A stretch of DNA of 52,752 nucleotides from Cytophagaceae bacterium (lineage in GTDB: Bacteria; Bacteroidota; Bacteroidia; Cytophagales; Cytophagaceae): positions 1 to 52,752 of the forward strand of contig JALONM010000017.1 of assembly GCA_025454925.1 (NCBI GenBank), in the 5' to 3' direction. Made by a program: the position numbers and the translations under genes. This document shows, piece by piece, positions 43,026-52,015 of this stretch. The first letter of the stretch is position 1. Every line of letters begins with the position of its first letter. The notes below the pieces were generated by a model. The model saw nothing but the letters and a program-made list of their open reading frames with translations, had not been told where the DNA came from and made no database searches.

Positions 43026-43766
43026 ATGGAACGTAAAGAACATATGGTATTCGGTCTGCATCCTGTTCTGGAATGCATCAAGGCTGGCAAAGAAGTGGAC
43101 AGAATCCTTATCAGCAAAGATATACAGGTAAGTCAGCTGGCTGAAATCTTAAAAACCTGTAAACTCCGGAATATTCCGGTGCAAAAAGTTCCAATAGAAA
43201 AACTACACCGGCTGACAAAAAAAAACCACCAGGGCATTATCGCTTTCTTATCTGAAATTGAATACGCTTCCCTCGACAATATTATCAGGCAATGTTTTGA
43301 ACAAGGTGAAACACCAATGGTTTTAATGCTCGACCGCATCACGGACGTCCGCAATTTCGGAGCCATTGCACGTTCCGCCGAATGCATGGGTGTTCATGCC
43401 ATTGTTATACCGGCCAAAGGAGCCGCTCAAATCAACAGCGACGCTATGAAAACTTCGGCAGGAGCCTTGCAGCACATTCCAGTGTGCCGCGAAAATAATT
43501 TGCGCGAAACAGCCAGATACCTTCAGCAATGCGGACTTTCCCTGGTTGCTTGCACCGAAAAAGCAAATGTAGCCTTGGATGCTTGCGACTTTACCAGTCC
43601 GGTTTGTATTCTTATGGGCTCTGAAGAAGATGGAATTAATTCCGAACTATTAAAAATTGCCGATCACCTGGTATTAATTCCAATGACCGGAAAAATTGAA
43701 TCTCTGAACGTGTCTGTATCCGCAGGAATTATTTTATACGAAGCTTCCAGACAACGCAGAGTATAA
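43026..43766 (+). CDS. rlmB: 23S rRNA 2'-O-ribose methyltransferase RlmB (SpoU family)
   Basis: ATG 43026 is chosen because MERKEHMVFGLHPVLE is the family start; the upstream frame extends into the terminator. The 246-residue protein has the substrate-binding N domain (1-75) and a SpoU knotted methyltransferase domain: LDRITDVRNFGAIARSAE, ILMGSEEDGI and SLNVSVSAGIILYE, with conserved Arg and Asn residues of the catalytic pocket. Members methylate the 2'-O of G2251 in 23S rRNA; in some species the substrate is another guanosine. It is likely housekeeping and monocistronic. Confidence 0.93.
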   Translation: MERKEHMVFGLHPVLECIKAGKEVDRILISKDIQVSQLAEILKTCKLRNIPVQKVPIEKLHRLTKKNHQGIIAFLSEIEYASLDNIIRQCFEQGETPMVLMLDRITDVRNFGAIARSAECMGVHAIVIPAKGAAQINSDAMKTSAGALQHIPVCRENNLRETARYLQQCGLSLVACTEKANVALDACDFTSPVCILMGSEEDGINSELLKIADHLVLIPMTGKIESLNVSVSAGIILYEASRQRRV

Positions 43767-44011
43767 TTCTTGCTACAGAATATAGCATCATTTCTATAAA
43801 GATTATGGCTTTTTCGTAGTCTTTTATAAAATTATTTTTACTTTAGTCCCGTCGTGCAGCCATTGCTTGCAGCAAGCCCGATTCATGATTCTGAAAGTTC
43901 CGAAAATACTTTGCAGACTCTATCTGAATCTGGCTCTGGAAGAGGAAAACAGGCGATTTGAGTTTTTCCGGCGCTATTTATTTTTAGAAATTCGTAATTA
44001 TAAAAACAGGT

Positions 44012-45310
44012 ATGAATAAATTTCTCGTAGTGTTTTTTCTATGGTTGCTCACTTGTACAAAGCTGCACGCCGGCATTAAAGATTCGGTGGGTGTAAACAA
44101 AGTGAATGATAAATTACACATTTTGTATCTGGTGGAACCAGGAGAAACCATTTATGGTATATCAACCAAGTACGGCATCCCTGTTTCGGATTTATTAGAA
44201 ATCAATCCCGAGTTGGAAAATGGACTGAAGGTGGGGCAAATCATCCAGATCCCCTACCGGCCGGAGTTAAAAGCCAAAACGGCCGATGAAAATGCCATTG
44301 TACACAAAGTTCAATCGGGCGAAACCCTTTACAGCATCGCACGCAAATACAACACTTCCGTCAACGAATTGATGCGTATGAATAATATGCAGCTCAAAGC
44401 CGGCATGGACCTGGTAGTGGGTTATAAAGACAAACCCAAAGATCATAGCCAAACGCCTTCCACGCCGCCTTCCCGCATCGAAAATCCCGCGAAAATGCCT
44501 GCCGACAGCGTTGTAAAAGATGCCCCCAAAGAAATAAAAGTTCCAGACCCGAATTTGTATCCCTTCGATCCAGAGCGCAAGCAGGTGTTGGTGATACCCT
44601 TCGATCCATACCTCTATTTTTCAGATTGCGATGCTGAAATCGCGGCCAAATCGAACATGGCCATGCCGAAAGTGCGCCAGGTATTTCGTAGACGTTTAAA
44701 CGCCCTACTCACCACTTCAGGATATGAAATGATACATTTGCTGGGCGGAAAAACCAAAGATTCTACCAGCGACCTGAATAAAATTTACAGTTCTGTCACC
44801 TATGGTTACCAGGATGTTTTATACAATCCGGAAAACCCACGAAACGCGGAATTTATGGCAGCGGAACAGGCTCAAAGAGCATCCCAGGGAAATAAAACAA
44901 GCATGAAAGATTGGTTGGAGAAACAAAAAGACAAACTGCAAAACGGCGCCAATGCCACCAAATATGAGACTCCTGAAGACCATGGTGAGTACTTCGGAGT
45001 GAGAGTGAAAGATCCTTCTTTCTGGACTTACTTTCAAAATAAATACAGCGTTGATTACTATATTTTTATTAATCAGTTTGAAGTAAAAACCAATTATGAA
45101 AACTGCCTGGACAGGGCAGCTTTAAATTACGAGCGTACCTTTACAACGCACTATTCCATTTTCGATGCCAATGGAAAACAAATCGCCGGTAACAAGTTTA
45201 AAACGCGCTACAATTCCAATAGCAACCACGTCTTTACTATTGTTGGAGAAAATATGCCGAAAGTGGTAGACAGAATATTGTCGGATTTACCTCCTCCTAC
45301 CAAAAACTAA
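44012..45310 (+). CDS. secreted protein with two LysM domains
   Basis: A 432-residue protein with a signal peptide (MNKFLVVFFLWLLTCTKLHA). LysM 1 spans about 37-84 (LYLVEPGETIYGISTKYGI) and LysM 2 about 95-138 (VHKVQSGETLYSIARKYNT), which bind peptidoglycan glycan chains. A Pro-rich linker follows, then a C-terminal domain (about 180-432) with VLVIPFDPYLYFSDCDAEI and FRRRLNALLTT. I do not recognise that domain. Likely a periplasmic, peptidoglycan-bound protein. It ends before a long perfect hairpin. Confidence 0.85.
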   Translation: MNKFLVVFFLWLLTCTKLHAGIKDSVGVNKVNDKLHILYLVEPGETIYGISTKYGIPVSDLLEINPELENGLKVGQIIQIPYRPELKAKTADENAIVHKVQSGETLYSIARKYNTSVNELMRMNNMQLKAGMDLVVGYKDKPKDHSQTPSTPPSRIENPAKMPADSVVKDAPKEIKVPDPNLYPFDPERKQVLVIPFDPYLYFSDCDAEIAAKSNMAMPKVRQVFRRRLNALLTTSGYEMIHLLGGKTKDSTSDLNKIYSSVTYGYQDVLYNPENPRNAEFMAAEQAQRASQGNKTSMKDWLEKQKDKLQNGANATKYETPEDHGEYFGVRVKDPSFWTYFQNKYSVDYYIFINQFEVKTNYENCLDRAALNYERTFTTHYSIFDANGKQIAGNKFKTRYNSNSNHVFTIVGENMPKVVDRILSDLPPPTKN

Positions 45311-45324
45311 TACCTGTCAACTTT

Positions 45325-45375
45325 GTATATAGCAAACATCCCGGGTATCACCTACCCGGGATGTTTGCTATATAC
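45325..45375. terminator. perfect 23-bp hairpin with 5-nt loop
   Basis: The arms 45325-45347 and 45353-45375 are exact complements around TCACC. It begins 14 nt after the LysM gene stop. No T-run follows on the plus strand, so it might be a terminator or an RNA-processing or stability element. Confidence 0.6.
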
Positions 45376-45530
45376 GGCCAGAAACTGGCTTCTAAGGTTC
45401 ATCGACACGAGAGGAGGTCCATACATTTAGAAAGTTCATGGATCGAAGAGGCATGGACGGGAAAGCAGTCGAATACATGAGCAGTGTATTACCAAGTCAG
45501 GAACCCAACTCCCAAGGAAATTACAGGCCA

Positions 45531-46232
45531 TTACCTTGCCAACGCTGCAGCCACAAGTCCAACTTGCTCCGCCCCTGAGGCAAACAAAGGCTGACAGCAA
45601 GCCTCTACAGTAGACCCAGTGGTTACGACATCGTCTATCAGCAAAATCCGGGTGCCAACGGGTAGCTGCGATTCACAGCGGAAAGCATGAGTGCTGTTTA
45701 TCCAACGTTGCCAGCGCCCAAGTTTGGTTTGCGTCCCCTTTGCTTCCTCTTTTACAAGCATCGGCACCACCGGAATCCCTGTTACTTCGCCAATACCTTG
45801 CGCGATCATATCACTTTGATTGTAGCCTCTCTGGCGCAGGCGGCTTTTATGTACCGGTACAGGAACAAGAGCGTTGAATTCCAGATGGATCATACGTTTG
45901 CGCAATTCATGGCCAATCCAATTGCCCAACAGTACGCCCGCCCCTGAGCGACCCTCGTATTTCAATGCATGTAAAATCGGTTGCAATACCCCTCCTTTCC
46001 TGAACCAGGTATAATACATGCCATGTGAAAGCAATAATCGCCCCTTCAAACGATCCATTAATTCATTTTCTTGCGGAGCATTAAAACTACTCGAAACATC
46101 TATGCGAACCCGGCAATGAGAGCATATTTCTGGCTCGCCTTTTACCAGCGTTCGAGAACATCCCACACACAAGCGAGGAAGCCATAAATCGACAAAATCG
46201 CTCCAGCATTCACTTAGATCTAGTTGCATCAT
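45531..46232 (-). CDS. ComF-family phosphoribosyltransferase-like protein
   Basis: The 233-residue protein has an N-terminal zinc-finger-like set of four cysteines (Cys22, Cys25, Cys37, Cys40 in LCVGC and CSHC) and a phosphoribosyltransferase fold: ALVPVPVHKSRLRQRGYNQS and the PRPP-loop ILLIDDVVTTGST. ComF proteins take part in DNA uptake in naturally competent bacteria (ComFC); in Bacteroidota the role is undetermined. The start may be the first or second Met. The next minus-strand gene upstream, the YiiX-like amidase, ends about 118 nt before it. Confidence 0.92.
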   Translation of the reverse strand: MMQLDLSECWSDFVDLWLPRLCVGCSRTLVKGEPEICSHCRVRIDVSSSFNAPQENELMDRLKGRLLLSHGMYYTWFRKGGVLQPILHALKYEGRSGAGVLLGNWIGHELRKRMIHLEFNALVPVPVHKSRLRQRGYNQSDMIAQGIGEVTGIPVVPMLVKEEAKGTQTKLGRWQRWINSTHAFRCESQLPVGTRILLIDDVVTTGSTVEACCQPLFASGAEQVGLVAAALAR

Positions 46233-46350
46233 CGAAAGATTGTACCTTGTAAGTTAAAAAGTACTGGTTGATCGGAAGGACCCACAGTCAACCAGTGGAA
46301 CTAACCATTAGACCTCAAATAGAAACTTTCGTTTCATCCGGGGGGTGCCA

Positions 46351-46989
46351 TCAAGGATTCATCGTTACCACTTCTCTTAAAAGTTCACTTTCCATAATGG
46401 CTACCGGCGTAATCACTTTTGATTCATATGGGATGTTTTTACCGTACCGTTCCTTCAATTTGAAAGCAACAACAGGATGCGATAAATCGAGGTCCCTGAT
46501 TTTTTGCAGTTCGCCTACTTCCAGTCCGCAACATCGCTGGTATATTTTCCAAACCAATTCCGAACAATACAAGCGATCGTTGCCCCAACCAAAATACAAG
46601 TCATATGACTTACCCAGATTTTTTTGCTGGTATTCCGCTAAACAGGAGCCTCCTGCAAAAGTTCCTTTTTTCAGGCGTTTCACCACGTAGGATTGATTGT
46701 CTCCACGTTCGATAAACGCTTGCAAGGGAGTTAAACAAACAGGTTGTACAGCCTCCAAAACCATCCAGTTGTTATTCTTCCGAACCAGGAGACCAACATG
46801 GTTCCACTCCGAGTGCGTGGCCAACTGAATTGCCATACCCTGACCAGAAGAAGTAGACTGAAAGATTATATCCCCTTCTCTGAAACCCTCATCCGTGAAA
46901 GCTTCTGGCGATTGGGCCATGGCCCTTTTCCCAACCCAAAACCCTGTAGCACCCAGCAGCAGAATTCCTAGCACGATCCATTTTTGCAT
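46351..46989 (-). CDS. YiiX-like permuted papain-fold (C92) enzyme
   Basis: I use the ATG at 46989 (212 residues); the longer frame has a non-conserved leader. After a membrane segment (about 4-20) comes a YaeF/YiiX-type permuted NlpC/P60 domain: GDIIFQSTSSGQ, EWNHVGLLV with catalytic His64 and LYCSELVWKIY with catalytic Cys142, and Glu79 as a further candidate. Family members cleave peptide or amide bonds, perhaps in cell wall or lipoproteins. The protein should be anchored in the inner membrane facing the periplasm. Confidence 0.85.
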   Translation of the reverse strand: MQKWIVLGILLLGATGFWVGKRAMAQSPEAFTDEGFREGDIIFQSTSSGQGMAIQLATHSEWNHVGLLVRKNNNWMVLEAVQPVCLTPLQAFIERGDNQSYVVKRLKKGTFAGGSCLAEYQQKNLGKSYDLYFGWGNDRLYCSELVWKIYQRCCGLEVGELQKIRDLDLSHPVVAFKLKERYGKNIPYESKVITPVAIMESELLREVVTMNP

Positions 46990-47768
46990 ACACAACTTTT
47001 GTTTTGTCCCATCAATAACGTGCAAGTAATGCTTCCTTGCCAGATTGAATGAGCAAAGTTGGGACGTGACTGGGTTAATCGAAAACCTGACTTAGTTTGA
47101 AAATGTGATCTTGCGCTTAAAGTGCGAAGAAAACTACAGTAAAGGCTGCTCTCTGCGCTGTATCGAACGGAAGCGGCAATATTGGAAGCATGCGTCCACC
47201 AGAAAAGACGATGTCTTGATCCTCCGGCAATGACATAGTCAATGCTTACCGTTGAATACATCCTACTTCCCCATATTCTATTCGGAGATTTACTCAAGAA
47301 TCACCCTACTGTATTCATGAAGGTAGGCTTGTTGAGCAGTACTTTAATGCAGTACCTGTGGTTCTGAATGCCGCCATTGACCAACCTTTTCGCGAAACAG
47401 TGATGCGTGTTGAAGAAGAAAGATGGAGCGAAGCGCAGCGATTATGTCGCTTCTGAAAAAAAATGTTGAAAATTTTTTTCAAGGTTCCAATCACAAGCAT
47501 ACGGAAGCGTTTATTGCCAAATCGAAATGAAATAAAACCGCTACATCCCAGCATTTACAAGGCATTTGAAAGTATGTAACTTTAATTCCGATTATCCGTT
47601 AAGGAAAGCGGATGCATACTTTTCAGGCTACAAGTGGTGTTCAGAGCATCTAAAATCAAAGAGGGGTGATAGCGAGAATTTGGAACTTATTGAAAAAAAT
47701 TCTATAATTGAAAGACTTTTAAAATTAAATTTTAACTAGTTCAAACTTAATTACAAAAGGAGGATCAC
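46990..47768. other. intergenic region with possible gene decay
   Basis: About 780 bp. One plus frame (47256-47579) reads as protein-like through one TGA (47454-47456): EGRLVEQYFNAVPVVLNAAI, then PNRNEIKPLHPSIYKAFESM. Another frame is protein-like near 47102-47230. There is no good start, so this may be a decayed gene or chance. The last 70 bp are AT-rich and lead to the strong ribosome binding site of the histone-like gene. Confidence 0.35.
47757..47763 (+). promoter_or_regulatory. perfect Shine-Dalgarno AAGGAGG
   Basis: AAGGAGG ends 5 nt before the ATG of the histone-like gene. No other start in the window has more than a weak purine match, as expected in Bacteroidota, so this site is exceptional. 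Confidence 0.8.
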
Positions 47769-48164
47769 ATGGCAACAGCAAAAAAGCCAACCAAAAAAGC
47801 AGCCGCTAAAAAACCTGCTGCTAAGAAAAAAGTAGCCGCTAAAAAAGCTGCTCCTAAAAAGAAAGTAGCTGCTAAGAAGCCTGCTGCTAAGAAAAAAGTA
47901 GCCGCTAAGAAAGCTGCTCCTAAAAAGAAAGTAGCTGCTAAGAAGCCTGCTGCTAAGAAAAAAGTAGCTGCTAAAAAAGCTGCTCCTAAGAAGAAAGTAG
48001 CTGCTAAGAAGCCTGCTGCTAAGAAAGCTGCTGCTAAGAAGCCTGCTGCTAAGAAAGCTGCTGCTAAGAAGCCTGCCGCTAAGAAGAAAGCTTCTCCTAA
48101 GAAGAAAGCCGCTGAATCTTCTAGCGAATCATCTTCTACCTTTGTAAGCTCTCTTCTTTCTTAA
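47769..48164 (+). CDS. histone H1-like Lys/Ala/Pro-rich DNA-binding protein
   Basis: The 131-residue protein is almost only Lys, Ala, Pro and Val. After 20 residues, a 22-residue unit (KVAAKKAAPKKKVAAKKPAA and KK) occurs three times at 21-86, then a 10-residue unit AAAKKPAAKK twice (87-106), then KASPKKKA and a short acidic-Ser tail (ESSSESSST). It resembles eukaryotic H1 tails and bacterial H1-like proteins such as Hc1 and AlgP, so nonspecific DNA or RNA binding and nucleoid compaction are likely. The 66-nt repeats (47829-48026) are prone to length change. The perfect Shine-Dalgarno upstream is unique in this window. A terminator follows at 48184. Confidence 0.92.
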   Translation: MATAKKPTKKAAAKKPAAKKKVAAKKAAPKKKVAAKKPAAKKKVAAKKAAPKKKVAAKKPAAKKKVAAKKAAPKKKVAAKKPAAKKAAAKKPAAKKAAAKKPAAKKKASPKKKAAESSSESSSTFVSSLLS

Positions 48165-48183
48165 TTAGAGCTTCCGATTATTT

Positions 48184-48216
48184 AAAAAAACACGGGAAAA
48201 ATCCCGTGTTTTTTTT
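48184..48216 (+). terminator. intrinsic terminator
   Basis: AAAACACGGG pairs with CCCGTGTTTT around a 6-nt loop, extended by A and T runs (T-run to 48216). It ends the histone-like transcript 19 nt after its stop. Confidence 0.9.
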
Positions 48217-48230
48217 ATTTTAGAGGAATT

Positions 48231-49055
48231 ATGCGCAATACAATCCTCTTTATATCACTCCTTTCCTGCATTTTTTCCGCATGCCTGGCACAAAACAATT
48301 CCAGTATTGCTAATGCCTCTGTTGTTCGTGTAACCGAAGCCAGTGCATTTGTCAACAGCCTTCGTTCGGAATTTTGCATCAGCACCAAACTACGGGCACA
48401 TACCGAAATCACCCACAATACCCAACAAAATTACCAGCTGTTCAACGAATCCTATCAAATATACATTCAAGGAGGATTGGACGTAAATCCAGGTGGACCG
48501 TGGCTGTTGGGAAGCTCCTTCCGGTTTAGTCGCAATTTCAACAATAACCTGGCCTTGCTCAGCAAAGGATATGTAGCCCATACGGGTAAGTTAGGGTCTA
48601 TGTACTTGCACAAAGAATTCAGCGGAGAGCTTTTTAGCTATAGCAGAAACGGCAGCAACAAACCTCCGGCACAGGCCCGTCTGGGACTAGGTGGAAGCTT
48701 GGGGAAGCATTGGAAGGAATGGAATACACCCATCTATGTACAAACCTCTTTTAAAGTATATTTGAATCAATTTTTTGATAGCACATTTCAATTCATCTAT
48801 AAACAGCGTTTTATTGACCAAACCCGCTTTACCGTGGAAGCGGGAATTAAGCCGACACGATGGCTTTGGGTGTCCCCCTTCATCATGGTGGATACACGCT
48901 ATTATTACAGGCTGGGCTTATTCGACATAAATGGAAATTCAGTAGTTTCCGAAGCACGCGTCAACGAACGCTTTCCAGTGTTGGGAATAAAAATTACAGG
49001 CGTAGTATTCCCAGGCAAACAAGAAAACTACCATCCAGGTTTACCATTGCGATAA
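48231..49055 (+). CDS. secreted protein of unknown function
   Basis: The 274-residue protein has a signal peptide (MRNTILFISLLSCIFSACLA, cleaved before QNNSS). The rest is rich in alternating hydrophobic and aromatic residues (YVQTSFKVYLNQFFDSTFQF, MVDTRYYYRLGLFDINGNS), as in a small outer-membrane beta-barrel or beta-sandwich. I do not recognise a family. It starts 15 nt after the terminator of the histone-like gene; the GGGP-synthase gene starts 35 nt after its stop, so those two could be one operon. Confidence 0.8.
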   Translation: MRNTILFISLLSCIFSACLAQNNSSIANASVVRVTEASAFVNSLRSEFCISTKLRAHTEITHNTQQNYQLFNESYQIYIQGGLDVNPGGPWLLGSSFRFSRNFNNNLALLSKGYVAHTGKLGSMYLHKEFSGELFSYSRNGSNKPPAQARLGLGGSLGKHWKEWNTPIYVQTSFKVYLNQFFDSTFQFIYKQRFIDQTRFTVEAGIKPTRWLWVSPFIMVDTRYYYRLGLFDINGNSVVSEARVNERFPVLGIKITGVVFPGKQENYHPGLPLR

Positions 49056-49090
49056 CAAAACGAATGTAGTATAGCATTCAGAATCCCCTT

Positions 49091-49831
49091 ATGTCAGAGA
49101 TACTTGCTACCATGATCCGGAACAAACAAGAAGGCAAAAAGTCTTTTGCCGTATTGCTGGATCCTGACAAACTAGATGCAGCAACCTGTTTGGCAACCGT
49201 ACAACGTGGTATCGATGCCGGAATAGATTATTTTTTTGTTGGAGGAAGCCTCCTGGTTAAAGATGTACTCGAGGCAACCCTACATACCATTAAGCAGCAT
49301 TGTCAGATTCCGGTGGTACTTTTTCCGGGGAGCACCATGCAAATCAGCCGCCATGCCGACGCCTTATTATTCCTGTCGCTCATCAGCGGACGCAATGCCG
49401 ATGCCCTCATCGGACAGCATGTAATAGCGGCTCCCTATTTAAAACAAAGCGGACTGGAAGTCATTTCCACCGGATATATGCTTGTCGATTGCGGCAAACC
49501 TACCACCGTAAGTTATATTTCCAATACCACACCCATCCCCTATGATAAACCTGAAATAGCCGCTTGCACAGGACTTGCCGGAGAGATGCTTGGGTTGAAA
49601 GTAATATACCTGGACGGAGGAAGCGGAGCTGCACAGCATATTTCAGAAGACATGATCCGGGCGGTATCTTCCTATACTTCCGTTCCCCTTATTGTAGGGG
49701 GAGGCATCAACACTACCGAAAAGATTGAAAAGGTGCTGAAGGCAGGGGCCGATATCGTCGTAATCGGAAACGGGATAGAAAAAGATCCTGGCTTGATTCA
49801 GAAAGCCAGTAAAACCATTCATAACCGCTAA
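49091..49831 (+). CDS. geranylgeranylglyceryl-phosphate synthase family protein (group II)
   Basis: The 246-residue protein is a TIM-barrel prenylglyceryl-phosphate synthase. Hallmarks are FAVLLDPDK, YFFVGGSLLV, VVLFPGSTMQIS, LLFLSLISGRNADALIGQH, VISTGYMLVDCGK, GLKVIYLDGGSGA and PLIVGGGINT with VVIGNGIEKD at the end. It joins a prenyl diphosphate to sn-glycerol-1-phosphate, the first step of archaeal ether lipids; bacterial homologues exist in Bacteroidota and Firmicutes (PcrB), where the product's role is less clear. The source of glycerol-1-phosphate is not encoded in this window. Confidence 0.93.
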   Translation: MSEILATMIRNKQEGKKSFAVLLDPDKLDAATCLATVQRGIDAGIDYFFVGGSLLVKDVLEATLHTIKQHCQIPVVLFPGSTMQISRHADALLFLSLISGRNADALIGQHVIAAPYLKQSGLEVISTGYMLVDCGKPTTVSYISNTTPIPYDKPEIAACTGLAGEMLGLKVIYLDGGSGAAQHISEDMIRAVSSYTSVPLIVGGGINTTEKIEKVLKAGADIVVIGNGIEKDPGLIQKASKTIHNR

Positions 49832-49884
49832 CTCCAGCGGAAAACGCTGCCTTATCCAATGAAACACACCTTCAGCTGCTGCTG

Positions 49885-50733
49885 CTATGCTGGCGAGCAG
49901 TCAGACGTATGCATGGCCAATAAGGGAATATTAGTGAGCATAGACATTTCACAGGTTTTGCTGGGCTGAAAAATCTTCTGAATAAAATTGCGTTTGTGGC
50001 TTACCATCACCAATAAGTCCGCTTTCCGGAAATTGGCAAAATCGCGGATACCATGTACCACCGAGGTGGAATCCAGCAAATGAAAAGACGTATTCGAAAA
50101 TGTTTTTACTGGCTCAAGCCCGTCAAAAACCTGAAGTTGCCGCACAGGCATGGGTATCGATTGTTCTTCCAAAATATGCAATACCGATAAATGAGCATCG
50201 AAAAAACGAGCCAGTTGGGTCACGAAATCCAACTGTTCCGTATGCGTTTGAATAAGGTCACTGGCATAAATAATTTCATTGGGCTTCTGATACATATAGC
50301 CAGGAGGTACCACTAAAACCGGGCATTCCAGTGCCGCTATAACATCCGAAGTAGTACTTCCTCCGATCAGCCGTTCCAAGCCTTTCGCACCATTGGTATG
50401 CATGACAATAAAGTCTGCCTGTTCTGATTTTACCAGTGCCAGCAATTCCTCATACACAAATCCATTCTTTAAAACACTTCGTACCTTCAGTTCCGGAAAA
50501 CGCTGAGCCAGCATTTCCTTCAATTCATCCAATTGAATGCCTCCCTCCCATTTGGTATAACCAGGTATATGCTCCCCGTTAATACAATCCGTATCAAATA
50601 TATTTTTATCCTCGAGGTGATAGGCATGAAAAAGCAGCAACTCTGCGCCGTAGCCCTTAGCCAGCGTGGCGGCATAATGTATGGCTTGCTTGGAGAATAC
50701 ACCAAAATCAGTTGGAACAATAATTTTATTCAT
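49885..50733 (-). CDS. tandem universal stress protein (USP) 2
   Basis: I use the ATG at 50733 (MNKIIVPTDFGVFSKQAIHYA), 282 residues. Two USP domains lie in tandem: the first ends with HTNGAKGLERLIGGSTTSDVIAALECPVLVVPPG, which has the G2xG9xGST nucleotide-binding pattern, and the second lacks a clear copy of it. Such proteins bind ATP or act in stress responses. It follows its paralogue by 29 nt on the same strand, so they form one operon. Confidence 0.9.
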   Translation of the reverse strand: MNKIIVPTDFGVFSKQAIHYAATLAKGYGAELLLFHAYHLEDKNIFDTDCINGEHIPGYTKWEGGIQLDELKEMLAQRFPELKVRSVLKNGFVYEELLALVKSEQADFIVMHTNGAKGLERLIGGSTTSDVIAALECPVLVVPPGYMYQKPNEIIYASDLIQTHTEQLDFVTQLARFFDAHLSVLHILEEQSIPMPVRQLQVFDGLEPVKTFSNTSFHLLDSTSVVHGIRDFANFRKADLLVMVSHKRNFIQKIFQPSKTCEMSMLTNIPLLAMHTSDCSPA

Positions 50734-50762
50734 ACGACATTCGTTACAGGATCCGGAAGGTA

Positions 50763-51602
50763 TTACGAGGCTTTGGCGGGCTGTTGCTTGCATACCAACA
50801 CAGGCAATTTGGCATGGTACAGAAAGGTGCCGGTAAAGGATGGATTATTTACTTTTTCAAACGCGGAACGAAAACGATTTTCCATCACCACCAATTGAGC
50901 TTTGTGTTGCTGGCAATACCGGTTCAATCCATTCAACAAATCATCGCTGTGCTGTATTTCAAAGGCCAAACGATGGTAGCCGGTATTATTACTGATGTTT
51001 TTAAATCGTCCAAACAGCGTATCCGAATTCTTATCACCCGTATCGTTTACAAAAGTAACGAGTCGCAAGTGTGCCTTAAACTCATTGGCAAACTCTATAG
51101 CCGCCGGATTAATCGCTACTTGCTGATCGAGTTCAAGCGCATATACAATTTCATGAATTTCCTCATACTCACAGCTATCCGGAATCACCAACACCGGGCA
51201 TTCCGCCTCTTGCACCATGTAGCGCAAAATACTGCTGTAATGAGGATGGTCGCTGGTAAGCTGACCTTCTACCGAAAGCACAACCAGGTCAATCTGATAG
51301 TGCCGTATCACGTCATTAAGATTTTGTGCCACCGTTCCTTCCCGCACAAGGAACTCATAGTTAATGCCGCCCTCCGGATCCTCACGTTTTAAATCCAAAC
51401 ACAGTCGGAACAAGGCTTCCCTGCATTGCGAATCGCTATATTCATACAAGGCTGGATGCAAGCCACGTTTGGTATCGCACACCGTTTTGTATGTATGCAT
51501 AAATATCAGCGTAGCCGACTGTCGGCGTGCCAGTTGATTGGCAAAGCGAATACCACGCTGTGCCTTTTCACTTAAATCCGTTAAACAGAGAATTTTTTTC
51601 AT
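50763..51602 (-). CDS. tandem universal stress protein (USP) 1
   Basis: I use the ATG at 51602 (MKKILCLTDLSEKAQRGIRFANQLA), 279 residues; the longer frame begins in non-conserved sequence. It has the same two-USP architecture as the downstream gene, with VVLSVEGQLTSDHPHYSSILRYM and ECPVLVIPD in domain 1 and LPVLVCKQQ at the C terminus; its G2xG9xG site is degenerate. Presumably a cytoplasmic stress protein; its signal is unknown. Confidence 0.9.
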   Translation of the reverse strand: MKKILCLTDLSEKAQRGIRFANQLARRQSATLIFMHTYKTVCDTKRGLHPALYEYSDSQCREALFRLCLDLKREDPEGGINYEFLVREGTVAQNLNDVIRHYQIDLVVLSVEGQLTSDHPHYSSILRYMVQEAECPVLVIPDSCEYEEIHEIVYALELDQQVAINPAAIEFANEFKAHLRLVTFVNDTGDKNSDTLFGRFKNISNNTGYHRLAFEIQHSDDLLNGLNRYCQQHKAQLVVMENRFRSAFEKVNNPSFTGTFLYHAKLPVLVCKQQPAKAS

Positions 51603-52015
51603 ATCAGTCCCGAGTTGGTATTCCAATATTGGAGCCTGAGCACATTCCTTTATCTCAATAAAAGGCATCACCCAGAAATCAAAATACACGCTTTATTAGA
51701 ACAATCCAGATGATATAAGCATGCCTAAGTCATGACATTGATCAGTATTACAAGAGATTTTTATAGGTGGGCGTGCCCCTGCGGGTCGGGCTATCGCTAG
51801 GCGCCTGCGGCGCCAATCGCTCTATCCCTCACGCAAAAGGAAATGAAATGCAGCTAAACGATTCGCGCCATAAATGAAGGCAGTGTAGCCCGACGCTGGC
51901 CAGCGTCCGCTGGTAGCAAAGTAAATAGTATAATAGCTTGGATGGTACTTGAAAGGAGTGCGGCGCACAACGTAAATGATGCCTTCCAAAAAAATCCTCC
52001 CTTACAAGTTTCCCT
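51603..52015. other. intergenic region carrying repeat copy C
   Basis: About 410 bp between the USP operon start and the GtrA gene end. The first 165 bp are AT-rich with no clear promoter element, then the GC-rich repeat at 51769-51838. Nothing else is recognisable. Confidence 0.65.
51769..51838 (+). repeat. modular GC-rich dispersed repeat, copy C (short form)
   Basis: It starts GGGCGTGCCCC, has the core GCGGGTCGGGCTATCGCT and a single hairpin (GGCGCC-TGC-GGCGCC) and ends GCTCTATCCCTCACGC with AAAA. The first hairpin of copy A is missing. Confidence 0.75.

Noticed and set aside
46968-47297. 109-codon minus-strand frame upstream of the YiiX-like gene
   Set aside because: It overlaps the N-terminal coding region of that gene in another frame and matches no family.
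47829-48086. Regular tandem repeat that could be taken for a CRISPR-like array
   Set aside because: It has 66-nt and 30-nt units with no spacers and encodes the Lys/Ala-rich protein in one frame.
50784-51392. 202-codon plus-strand frame inside the USP gene
   Set aside because: Antisense shadow of a well-defined USP protein; composition is unlike the neighbours.
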